Below, piece after piece: positions 55,910-64,000 of a DNA stretch of 64,000 bases. Location: positions 22,893,896-22,957,895 of the forward strand of contig NC_067206.1 in assembly GCF_026262505.1 (NCBI RefSeq), read 5' to 3'. Below the pieces are notes generated by a model. It was given only the letters and a program-made list of their open reading frames with translations, did no database searches and was not told the DNA's origin. Position 1 is the first letter of the stretch, and each line of letters opens with the position of its first letter. A program made the position numbers and the translations under genes. Source of the DNA: Trichomonas vaginalis G3. Its lineage: Eukaryota; Parabasalia; Trichomonadida; Trichomonadidae.

Positions 55910-57530
55910 ATGTACGCCGCTCAGAATATAACGCCAACAGTTTTGGATGCCATGAATGGAAATGTTTCCGAATGGTATAACGAATGCGACAATGCCATTA
56001 GAAGGTCAGAAATAGTTCCTGGAACTTACGAATATACAACTGCTGTTTCTTATGGAAATGTAGGTGAGTTTGGAGAAGGTTCTTCAACAACAGTAGATAT
56101 TGCTTGCGACAGGTTTCATATAATTTCTATTGACAACTCTTTCTTATACGTGGAACAAGACATTGAAATAAAACCTTCTGCCAAGTTGTTGACAAGAAAG
56201 GTTGCAATGGAATTTTCTATGTCGGATACCAATATGCTCCAGAAGTTTTCATGGGATATAAGATATATTCTAACTCTGACTTAGTTCAAACAGTAACATG
56301 GGCAAACTATGAATGGTTCGCTTTGAGAAACTCAGTACAACCACAAGCTAGAGAACAAACAGACCAGTATGCAACTATTGAGAAAATAAGAAGACTTGAC
56401 CCTAACGTTCCAGGAGTTTATGTTAACCTTTCTGGTTCAGATGGAAATGCTGTCACTAAAGTAAAACTGAAACTTAGAGTTCCTTTGTCATCTTTCCTCA
56501 TCTTCAGGTTTTTAAGATACTTGCCAAACTGGGCAGGAAAAATTTCTATTGAACTTACTCCAAGCAAAATAACTTAGTCATTGCACCAACACAAGACCCA
56601 TTCACTCTTACAGAAGTAGTGGGAACAAATAAAACGTCATTCGCCGACTTTTGCAAAGACAAAGTTGACTTAGACTTTGGTTTCTCAAACCTCAACACTG
56701 AAGTAAACTATTATTTCAATGCTGCTGGAACTGCTTGGGACCCAGTTAAGTTCACATGCGAAAAATTTGAATGCAAGAGAATAGAAAGCAGACTTGCGTT
56801 TATATGTTGGACCCAGATATTTCAAATGCTTTAGCTGCCAAATATATTGCAGTTCCACTTATGTTCCCTATACACCAAATATCTGTCAAAGACTTTGCAG
56901 GTGAAGTTGGAAACCAAAGTGCTGACCCAGGTGCAAGAACAGATATTGCTTTAACAACTGCAATGAAACATGCAGATACTATGTTTGTACTGTTCAGACG
57001 AACTATAAATGACTATTCTTGTTTCTACAACCCGGTATTAAATATCATATAAACATAGATGGCAAATATTATCCAAGAGAAGAATATTCTACAGTTGAGG
57101 ATATGAGGTCATACAACTTGACATTAGATGCTATGAACTTTAACAACAACTTCACAACAACCATTAACCCTGAAATGCAAAGTTCTATTATGCCATATGT
57201 GAAAGTATGGACTCATACAGGAGGTCAAAAAACTCAATATACAAATGGAGACCGTTCAAACTTTTGGCTTGGCATTCCATTTGCTGACTCAGAAGACTTT
57301 ATGGGTGGTATTTCAACTGTTGGTACAGTTCAAATACAATATACTGGTGACAGAGACGGTCCAGAATGAATTGAAAGCAAAGAAGTTTACAAAACCAATA
57401 GCACTTTTCACGGAAGATGCTCTTTTGAAGATTCGTTCGATGAAACCTGCTGGGGCTCCTCAGATTGGCATAACGACAGCTTCCATCGAGCAGATTTGGC
57501 AGCAGGTCAGTAAGTTGTTCTTGAACTGAC
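55910..57530 (+). pseudogene. Major capsid protein remnant, double jelly-roll type (Polinton D)
   Basis: Better preserved than in A. It begins MYAAQNITPTVLDAMNGNVS after TTTTTACCCATATGAA. Beta-rich segments with VNLSGSDGNAVTKVKLKLRV, LPNWAGKISIELTPSK and EVNYYFNAAGTAWDPVKF fit a Polinton major capsid protein by length, position and composition. Broken about five times. Confidence 0.65.
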
Positions 57531-57826
57531 TTCTCTCCGTCAAATATTGACAGTACGCCAGTTTTGACATAATATTGTATTATAAACTTACCTTTAGAAA
57601 TATCTGTAAGTTTTGAAGTTATATTTTTGTCTGCTTCAAGAACTTTCACCATTTCAGTTATACCAACTTTCTTTGCTTTATGAAAATATTTTGGTTCAGC
57701 AAAGACTGCTATTCTATAACATTTACCATTGTTTGTATAAAGAACTATTCTGTCAATGTATTTGTATTGTTTGTGTGTGTAAACTTTGTTCTGCTTCAAT
57801 TCGAAGAGATACTCAAATACGTCCAT
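57490..57826 (-). pseudogene. Small antisense capsid-cluster gene (Polinton D), lightly broken
   Basis: MDVFEYLFELKQNKVYTHKQ..., then VGITEMVKVLEADKNITSKL and TGVLSIFDGEKSVQEQLTDL. About 110 residues look genuine; it meets the capsid gene tail-to-tail. It diverges from 57,845 over TTTTTATTCTAAGTAAAATG. Function unknown. Confidence 0.5.
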
Positions 57827-57844
57827 CTTTTTATTCTAAGTAAA

Positions 57845-58422
57845 ATGTCATTTCCGAAAAATAGAAGCGTAAGTGTTTCAAAAGGTTTAATGGCGGTGGC
57901 AGATGTGAAGTTAAATTCACCAACTCAAACAAACAGTCAAAGTGTTATTGTCAATGTCAAAGAAAGAGATGTTGAAGTGGGGAAACCATACGAAGACCAA
58001 GATGGTATAACAATAGTTCCTGTAAAAGAACCAACATACCCTGAAGTTAGCAGAGACTTAAGTTCTGTTGCAGATATTCGAAATGACTACCAACAACTTA
58101 AAGACAAACTTCAAACTCAGGAGAAGATTTGTCAAGCTTTAGGTATAATGTTAAACTTGGTCGAACACAACCCTGTAAAAGTGAACTCATATGTCATTGC
58201 ACCTCATGAAGTTTTGAAAGAACTATTGAAACTTTTGACAGAGGCAGACGATATAAACATCAAAGAAATAGAACCCGACGTTAGTTGCTGTGGTGTTTCA
58301 TATAATGTCATTGACAAGATATACGTTATGAAAGGAGGTGAAACGTTGAACTTAAAATATAGTTTCCCAGACGTTATAAAAAATTTGACGACCACAACAT
58401 TTCATTAAAATTTATTTGCTAA
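57845..58422 (+). pseudogene. Conserved capsid-cluster protein (Polinton D), lightly broken
   Basis: The counterpart of 5,150 and homologue of 33,995. Contains PDVSCCGVSYNVIDKIYVMK near the C-terminus. Broken about once, near the 3' end. Confidence 0.6.
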
Positions 58423-58426
58423 GTAA

Positions 58427-59213
58427 ATGGCAGAAGATATAATGGTTTATACTATTACGACTAAAAACCCTGAGTCATATAATTCTATAACAACAAACTT
58501 ACAAAGTCCTCAAGGACGATATTGTAAACTAACTTTAAACACAATGACGACTAAAGCCTGTTTTTGCTCTTTGACACCAGAAGATTTTATTGTTGTGAAT
58601 GGTAAAAATACTCCTTTGAAGATACTTACTCAGATATACCACCAACAGGTTTTGTTGACTTATTTAATACTTAAGTACGGGTGTAACATGTGCTGCAACT
58701 AGAGCAGGTTTCATTATGTTTGGATGTCCGACTGAGTTTACTATAAACAATATGAGCTATAATACAAAACTTATATCTGGTTTTTACTACCAACAGTTTC
58801 CTATAACAGGAAAAGGTGTCATACAAGGAATGTCTGTTCCATTGACTTTAAGTACACCTATTTTATATATTGTTTCAAACTTAGGTTCAAAGTGTTATTC
58901 GAATGTCGACAGAAACTACTATGACCAAAAGATACTTATGCGTATAAACAATACTTTCTCTGCTGGTTTGCCTATTGTTCATTCGAATGCAGAATTTTCA
59001 ACCTTAGTGAACTCAAACACTTTGGCAAGTATAACGTTGACATTAGTTGACGCAAACTTTGTTCCTGTAAAACTTTTATGTCCTATGTATTTGTCAATGA
59101 CGGCAGAAAGTTTCGAATTGGAAGATGCAACTGGTGAAAGTATTGTATTACAAGAACAACTTCAACAACAAATAGCTCAAGAACAACAAATGCAACAAAT
59201 AGCTCAAGAATAA
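58427..59213 (+). pseudogene. Penton-like minor capsid protein (Polinton D), broken
   Basis: The counterpart of the whole-looking gene at 5,735. The second two thirds are nearly identical; the Gln-rich tail differs in repeat number. Broken about twice. Confidence 0.6.
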
Positions 59214-59243
59214 AAAAAATATTTTTTTTTTATTTTTATAAAA

Positions 59244-60479
59244 ATGTACAGAATAGATGTTTCAGATTTTTATGACTTCCAAACATTCAGAAATATGTGT
59301 CCATTTCGAGACTATAACAAAGCAGTCGAGAATTTGAAACGTTTAGTCATTTATGTTGACTCTGCCCCAGAATGTTATGTTATGAAAGAATGGGATGTAG
59401 TCTTTAACAAACCAAGAGCAACAATAGTTTCAGAACAAGAATGTAGACAGAAACTTAAGAAAATAAAAGTTGTACAAGTTGGCATGAAGATGTTAGATGC
59501 TTGGGATATCTTATTGTCAAAGTTAGAAGATTTTTCAGTTCGAGGTATAAAGTTCTATACACCTTCTCCAAACTTCTATTCTATCTTCACTGGATATAAA
59601 TATGAACAAGTAGAATGGAAAGAAAATATTATAGAAGCTTGGTTAGACCATGTCAAAGAAATTATATGCAATGGAAACGAAAGAGTCTATGAGTATATCT
59701 TATGTTGGTTTGCAAACATCTTACAACATCCAAGTGCTAAAAATGAAACTGCTCTCATTATAATTGGAAAACAAGGAACAGGTAAGAACACATTCTTTAC
59801 AGATATTTTGTGCAAACTGTTAGAAGGTTATTCGAATCCGAATATGACAAACTTAGAAAACATCTGCGGTAAATTTAACTCTTCAATAGAGAATATGAAA
59901 CTTATAGTATGTAACGAACTTCAAAGTATAGATACAACAAAAGTTTTGAACTCAGATGCTTTGAAGAGTCTTATAACAGACAAAGTTGGAGTTGTTGAAA
60001 GAAAATATAAAGACCAAAGAGTTTGTGAAAATGTTGCAAACTTCATTATGGTTTCAAACAATGCTGTTCCGATGAAGTTAGAAAGTTCTGACAGAAGATA
60101 TGTAGTTGTCAGAACGTCAGATTCTCATATGCAAGATACAGAATATTTTGACGACTTAGCAGAAACTTTGACATCTGACTTTTACAACCACTTGTTCTCA
60201 TATTTTATGACATTAGATATTTCTAAGTTCAATCCAAGACAAATTCCACATACCGAAGAGAGACAAACATTGTTAGAAGCAAACAAGAGTGTATATGAAC
60301 TGTTCATAGATGAAACTGACTTTGAGTGTTTAGATGAAAGGTCATTGTACGATTCGTATAAACAATATTGTCAAGAGTATGGTTATATGACAGCGTCTAA
60401 ACGAACATTCTTGGCAAATGTCAAAAGTCTTTTAGACGTACAGAATGGTGTATATACAAAGAAAAATTTTTCTGAGTAA
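59244..60479 (+). CDS. SF3 (D5-like) helicase (Polinton D)
   Basis: 411 residues, same length as the copy in A, with Walker A GKQGTGKNT and Walker B-like KLIVCNEL. I count only about six residue differences from A (for example near residues 14, 266, 355-361 and 373), while silent base changes are clearly more frequent. This is what protein-level selection leaves. Preceded by the A/T box. Looks whole. Confidence 0.85.
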   Translation: MYRIDVSDFYDFQTFRNMCPFRDYNKAVENLKRLVIYVDSAPECYVMKEWDVVFNKPRATIVSEQECRQKLKKIKVVQVGMKMLDAWDILLSKLEDFSVRGIKFYTPSPNFYSIFTGYKYEQVEWKENIIEAWLDHVKEIICNGNERVYEYILCWFANILQHPSAKNETALIIIGKQGTGKNTFFTDILCKLLEGYSNPNMTNLENICGKFNSSIENMKLIVCNELQSIDTTKVLNSDALKSLITDKVGVVERKYKDQRVCENVANFIMVSNNAVPMKLESSDRRYVVVRTSDSHMQDTEYFDDLAETLTSDFYNHLFSYFMTLDISKFNPRQIPHTEERQTLLEANKSVYELFIDETDFECLDERSLYDSYKQYCQEYGYMTASKRTFLANVKSLLDVQNGVYTKKNFSE

Positions 60480-60515
60480 ATTTAAAAAAAAATATTTTTT
60501 TATCCGATAGAAAAG

Positions 60516-60935
60516 ATGACGAAATTCATCTCAGTAAACAAGTACATGTCAGGACTTAAAGAAGAACTAGACCCATTCACATATTTGAATGTTTACTTCT
60601 ACCATTTTGAAAAGTCTTCATTCAGCAAAGTTTGGAACATCGAACCAGTTAAGTTTGCTATTGTGACTAAAAATGGTGCGAAATTTGAAGACTTAGACAT
60701 AGAAGGTTTGTTAACAGTCAAAGAAAGTTTTGACAGAAGGTTCTCAAACCTTAAAGAAGGCAAAGCATACAAACTTGTTATACCTTATGAACCAAAGAAA
60801 GCAGACGACTATGAATATTATGAGTCTAAGATAGTTGAAGTTCAAGGTAAATTGGGTAAAAAGATTTTAGAGTCTAAGCCAGTGTTTGCTCCTAAAGAGG
60901 AAGAGAACATTGACATTGACCCAGAAATGTTCTAA
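60516..60935 (+). CDS. Conserved 139-aa Polinton protein (D)
   Basis: The counterpart of 7,834-8,253. Differences sit mostly in the first 60 residues (MTKFISVNKYMSGLKEE against MTKYISVNKYMTEVKEE) and the acidic tail is unchanged. Looks whole. Confidence 0.7.
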   Translation: MTKFISVNKYMSGLKEELDPFTYLNVYFYHFEKSSFSKVWNIEPVKFAIVTKNGAKFEDLDIEGLLTVKESFDRRFSNLKEGKAYKLVIPYEPKKADDYEYYESKIVEVQGKLGKKILESKPVFAPKEEENIDIDPEMF

Positions 60936-60951
60936 AAATAAAATTTTATTT

Positions 60952-61398
60952 TTACATGTCAAATTTCTTTTTCTCTGGAACTGGTTCTTTCTTCTCTTCT
61001 TCTACTTTCTTTTCTTTCTTTTCTCTCTTCTTCTTTTCTGGTGGAGTTATGTCAAACTTCTCAGAACCATATTTTTGTAAAAGTTCTTTGTCCTTTAATA
61101 GCTCTTCTATTCTGTTTTCTATTTCATCTTCAAGAACAGCGCATGTGTCTTCTTTGCATTCTAAGAAGTTTTGTTGGACTTCATCTCTCCAAGAGGCGTC
61201 ATCTCTGTCAACAAGTCTGTCATTGACAAATTTTAAGACTGCTCTGCTTAATGTTTTATGGTTCTTGTCATATTCCCAGAAACAGAACTTTAGAACAAAT
61301 TCACCTTTCTTGTTTACACTATGTAAGATTTTATGGTCGACAGATGTTTTGCTGTCAAAAAGTTTGTCTCGAATATAGATGGCGAAATCGCTAGACAT
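60952..61398 (-). CDS. Conserved 148-aa protein with charged tail (Polinton D)
   Basis: The counterpart of 8,270-8,725; the Lys/Glu/Pro tail is three residues shorter, as expected for a low-complexity tail. Start at ATG 61,398. Looks whole. Confidence 0.7.
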   Translation of the reverse strand: MSSDFAIYIRDKLFDSKTSVDHKILHSVNKKGEFVLKFCFWEYDKNHKTLSRAVLKFVNDRLVDRDDASWRDEVQQNFLECKEDTCAVLEDEIENRIEELLKDKELLQKYGSEKFDITPPEKKKREKKEKKVEEEKKEPVPEKKKFDM

Positions 61399-61434
61399 TT
61401 TCAAAAAGATAAAAATTTTAATTTTTCTAAAAAT

Positions 61435-62310
61435 ATGTTAGAAAAAAAGTTTGCTGACATTGACAAAAAATTTGAGAATGTTTTAAATAAGAACAAGAGG
61501 AAGTTGGAAAATGCTCAGATAAAACCCATACATGACAAGTTCTTATTTGCTCAGAATGGTATAACAGGTCTAATCGCACCGCCTGGGTCGGGTAAGACTT
61601 TCACTTATCTTAAAATGGCTGCACAACAACAAGAACTAGATGAGAAGAACCCATTCTATGAGTTAGTTGTCATTTGTAGTACTTCTGGTCAATTTGACCA
61701 AACCGTAAATTCGTTCAAAGATATTATAAAGAAGTCTAAGTTAGTATGTATAAAAGACTCTGAGTTGTTAGATTGGATAAAGAAGTACCAAAGAAGAGTT
61801 TTGAAGTACAATGCTATAAATGAGTATGTCAATTCGAAGTTTAAAGACCCAAATGAGGAAATGCAGAGAATATTAGAGAAGAAACACTTCAGAAACAAAC
61901 AGAAAGAGATAGAATACATTTCGAAGAAATTGCAATCTTACGATTGGAAAACGTACCCTCATAGATGTCTTCTTATCTTAGATGACTTTGCTTCTCATCC
62001 TTTGTTAAAGAACAGAGAACAAGACATGTGTCGAATTCTTAAGAAGCTCAGACACTTTAACATCTCTGTTGTCATTTGTGTACAGACAGCAAAGAGTTTA
62101 AGTAAGGATGTAAAGAGAATACTTACTGACATTGTACTTTTCCCCGGATTGTCCGAAGACGATTTCATGGAACTTATGAAAGAGTCCATGGCAGGTAAGT
62201 TTGACAGACATGAACTATGGGAGAAGTACAAAGTCATACAAGACCCTCATACTTCTTTCAGAATTCATATCTACGCAAACAAAGTTCAAATTGTAAAAAG
62301 TCAAGCTTGA
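61435..62310 (+). CDS. A32-like DNA packaging ATPase (Polinton D)
   Basis: 291 residues from ATG 61,435; same Walker A (APPGSGKT), Walker B (LLILDDFAS) and sensor (VVICVQT) as in A, with one or two residue changes (INSKF to VNSKF, DIILF to DIVLF). The 3' end runs on through GTCAAGCTTGA and lacks the X cassette found in A. Looks whole. Confidence 0.88.
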   Translation: MLEKKFADIDKKFENVLNKNKRKLENAQIKPIHDKFLFAQNGITGLIAPPGSGKTFTYLKMAAQQQELDEKNPFYELVVICSTSGQFDQTVNSFKDIIKKSKLVCIKDSELLDWIKKYQRRVLKYNAINEYVNSKFKDPNEEMQRILEKKHFRNKQKEIEYISKKLQSYDWKTYPHRCLLILDDFASHPLLKNREQDMCRILKKLRHFNISVVICVQTAKSLSKDVKRILTDIVLFPGLSEDDFMELMKESMAGKFDRHELWEKYKVIQDPHTSFRIHIYANKVQIVKSQA

Positions 62311-62316
62311 AAAATG

Positions 62317-62403
62317 TAAGTGTTTAGTCTTAGTCTGTTGTGGTTCTGCAGCTTTCGGTTCTTCTGGCTTTGGAATGGACTCGGTTGGTGGTACGTCACT
62401 CAT
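62317..62403 (-). pseudogene. 5' scrap of Pro-rich cargo gene (Polinton D)
   Basis: MSDVPPTESIPKPEEPKAAE on the minus strand matches the start of the gene at 12,280. Only about 30 codons are left. Next to it lies a tandem array of a different unit from that in A and C. Confidence 0.65.
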
Positions 62404-62406
62404 CCG

Positions 62407-62785
62407 TTTGTGTCCTGTCGGAAGGAAGGACTTTTCCTGTCGGAAGGAAGGACTTTTCCTGTTGGAAGGAAGAGTTCTTCCTGTCGGAAGGAAAATTTTT
62501 TCCTGTTGGAAGGAAAATTTTTTCCTGTTGGAAGGAAAAATTTTTCCTGAAGGTCGGCCAAAAAGTTCTCAATTTTCGAAAATTTGAATGGTTTACGGAC
62601 GGACAACTGGAAAAATTTTTCCTGTTGGAAGGAAAATTTTTTCCTGTTGGAAGGAAAATTTTTTCCTGTTGGAAGGAAAATTTTTTCCTGTTGGAAGGAA
62701 GAGTTCTTCCTGTCGGAAGGAAATTTTTTTCTTGTCGGAAGGAAGGACTCGGAATGTCGGAAGGAAGGACTCGGAATGCCAGAAG
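62407..62785. repeat. 22-bp hairpin tandem array (Polinton D)
   Basis: Units GGAAGGAAAATTTTTTCCTG followed by TT repeat with about a 22-base period in two blocks, split by a non-repeat (about 62,549-62,612). Each unit holds a GGAAAATTTTTTCC near-palindrome. Long frames crossing it on both strands are by-products of the repeat period. It occupies the slot held by the 20-bp array in A and C. Confidence 0.85.
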
Positions 62786-62835
62786 GATTTGACAAGACAA
62801 TTTACCATCTAGAGCTACCTGAGCCATCTTTGGTG

Positions 62836-62851
62836 TCAAGCTTGAAAAATA
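62836..62851 (+). repeat. 16-bp direct repeat flanking Pro-rich scrap and hairpin array
   Basis: GTCAAGCTTGAAAAAT occurs at 62,301-62,316 and again at 62,836-62,851. The sequence after the second copy (AAATGGTTCATTTACTCT) follows the ATPase directly in A. The piece between is thus an insertion relative to A. Confidence 0.75.
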
Positions 62852-62861
62852 AATGGTTCAT

Positions 62862-63641
62862 TTACTCTACTTGTTTGAAGTTGTCAAAATACTCTGTTAT
62901 TTTTTCTTTCAGTAGCGGTAAGTCTTCTTTGAATGTAAGTATTGTACAACCTTTAATATCATAGTGTGTTTGATGTAAAGTATCTTGAACTATTTGTTTC
63001 ACATCTTCATTCGGTGTCATTGAAATCGGTAAGTTTTCGCGATAGAACCAATTTCTGTTAGATTTGTAAATCTTAGCAAGGTCGTAAAAGCTTTTGTTGT
63101 TTCTTCTGACTAAATGCAACATAACCATATCTTTATCTTCTTCATTTTCCATCTCTTCAGTATAAATCATATACTTATAGTTCTTTTCCTTTCCTTTTGG
63201 TACCGAACGTGGTATTCTTTTCTGTATGTTTTTGTCTTCTTTCATCATATCTTCTCTCTGCTTTGTACAAAGTTCGTCAAGTAGCATAAGTATGTAGATT
63301 GCATAACGAGGTGAAGCCCACATTGCTATTGAACTAACTAGGAACTTATGAACATATATACCTTTTAGATATGATGGTAAGTTTTGTCTGTCTTGGTACA
63401 TCTTTTTAAGTTCTACATGTTCGAACTCACTGAGGAGTTCTTGTGTGCTTTGGTTTCTGAACCAGTCGTCTGCGTGTTTAGTATCTGGAGCAAAACATGC
63501 TGTCAAAATACTTTGCATTTGGTACATGTCATCCTTGACCGAACGAATGAGACGGAGTTGTTTGTTTAACTGAACCCACTCATATTCTTCATTTATGTCT
63601 TCATGAACGATAGCAGTTGTTGTGTTCTCGGTTGTTGACAT
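62862..63641 (-). CDS. KilA-N/MSV199-like protein with DUF3627-like end, 259 aa (Polinton D)
   Basis: ATG at 63,641 (MSTTENTTTAIVHEDINEEY). Residues about 85-125 carry LKGIYVHKFLVSSIAMWASP, the hallmark of KilA-N/MSV199 domains of large DNA viruses; the C-terminal about 90 residues (MVMLHLVRRNNKSFYDLAKI...) fit the DUF3627-type tail found with them. The leader TTGTATGTAAAGACAGAT resembles that of the KilA-N and protein X genes in B. Probably DNA-binding. Only a scrap of this gene is left in A. Looks whole. Confidence 0.75.
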   Translation of the reverse strand: MSTTENTTTAIVHEDINEEYEWVQLNKQLRLIRSVKDDMYQMQSILTACFAPDTKHADDWFRNQSTQELLSEFEHVELKKMYQDRQNLPSYLKGIYVHKFLVSSIAMWASPRYAIYILMLLDELCTKQREDMMKEDKNIQKRIPRSVPKGKEKNYKYMIYTEEMENEEDKDMVMLHLVRRNNKSFYDLAKIYKSNRNWFYRENLPISMTPNEDVKQIVQDTLHQTHYDIKGCTILTFKEDLPLLKEKITEYFDNFKQVE

Positions 63642-63729
63642 ATCTGTCTTTACATACAAAATAAAAAAAATATTTTATAAAAAATTAGCGTTATTTTTTT
63701 ATTTTCACAAAAGACCAAAAATAAACGCT

Positions 63730-64000
63730 TTACATGTATTTTTCAGCAACTTCGTCAAATAATTTTATAGCACTATCTATCTCATCTACTTCAAACGTTT
63801 CTTTACCTTTTATGGGAGCACCATACATTTTCTCAAACTTTTCAAGTAGTTCTGTTTCAGCAGCTCTCATATCGTTAACAAACGCAACCTTGACTCTATT
63901 GACTATACTGTCATATCTTTGAGTTATATTATATGTTCTTCCTATCTTATATCTCTTTGTATTGAAGTCCTTTGGTTTCTGAACGATGTAAAGTAAGCCT
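63730..64000 (-). CDS. GIY-YIG/T5orf172-like protein, 3' part (Polinton D)
   Basis: Read on the minus strand from the window edge to the TAA at 63,730: GLLYIVQKPKDFNTKRYKIG, RTYNITQRY, then VKVAFVNDMRAAETELLEKF and EKMYGAPIKGKETFEVDE. The L-Y-I-V ... K-I-G-R-T-x-N-x-x-x-R-Y ... A-E-x-x-L-L-x-x-F order is that of T5orf172/GIY-YIG-like domains, which often accompany KilA-N genes in viruses. The start is outside the window. Unbroken as far as visible. Confidence 0.65.
   Translation of the reverse strand, partial: GLLYIVQKPKDFNTKRYKIGRTYNITQRYDSIVNRVKVAFVNDMRAAETELLEKFEKMYGAPIKGKETFEVDEIDSAIKLFDEVAEKYM

Larger units (their letters stand above)
53806..64000. mobile_element. Polinton/Maverick piece D (left half, same orientation as A)
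   Basis: It matches piece A from about 1,230 to 9,634 in the same order and orientation, then continues with a Pro-rich gene scrap, a hairpin array, a KilA-N gene and a GIY-YIG-like gene off the window edge. Replication and packaging genes look whole; virion genes are broken about fifteen times or more in all. Confidence 0.85.

Noticed and set aside
62340-62964. Several overlapping frames of 70-150 codons on both strands
   Set aside because: They come from the 22-bp array, whose units lack stops; residues are monotonous (FPVGRK-type) and no start box is present.
1-64000. tRNA, rRNA or other structured RNA genes
   Set aside because: No cloverleaf with conserved A and B boxes and no rRNA-like segment was recognised by reading.

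Overview
The window looks like nuclear DNA of a trichomonad, most likely Trichomonas vaginalis. It is AT-rich and I saw no introns. It carries several Polinton (Maverick) elements, a class known to have filled that genome, beside a short R2R3-type Myb gene typical of the species. The species call is inference; no rRNA or tRNA is present to anchor it.

About 60 of the 64 kb is Polinton DNA in four pieces. Piece A (1-24,854, left end outside the window) runs virion genes, SF3 helicase, packaging ATPase, a cargo island, DNA polymerase B, integrase, fibre and an adenine methylase, up to a terminus of tandem repeats, hairpins and poly-T. Piece B (about 30,420-42,250) is a different lineage: ATPase, capsid-side genes, a collagen-like fibre, a phage-like fibre and an integrase, then a KilA-N gene and an unknown conserved gene called protein X here. 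Piece C (42,251-53,705) repeats the right half of A in inverted orientation and ends at a 100-base assembly gap. Piece D (53,806-64,000) repeats the left half of A in direct orientation. C and D therefore do not fit as one element without an inversion or a scaffolding misjoin. All are treated as fossils. Some genes look whole (helicase, ATPases, several small genes, methylase in C, integrase in B); many others are broken.

Host DNA lies at 24,855-30,420. It holds the Myb gene and a secreted, repeat-domain surface-protein-like gene. A 1,041-bp TTAA-flanked DNA transposon sits inside that gene's signal peptide region, and piece B truncates its 3' end.

How the parts would have worked together, from family knowledge: PolB and the SF3 helicase copy the element, the rve integrase inserts it, the A32-like ATPase packages it, and a double jelly-roll capsid with penton-like, membrane-active and fibre proteins forms a particle. 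KilA-N, HNH, GIY-YIG-like and methylase genes are accessory cargo.

The most unusual signals are non-coding. (1) A five-site array of a short motif, with fixed layout but different motif sequence in different pieces, brackets the KilA-N/protein X cassettes as inverted ends and also occurs alone. (2) Unrelated palindromic tandem arrays occupy the same place upstream of the same proline-rich gene. (3) There are three recurrent start-proximal promoter-like boxes. (4) A virion-type protein has near-identical ends and a strongly diverged middle between pieces A and C.
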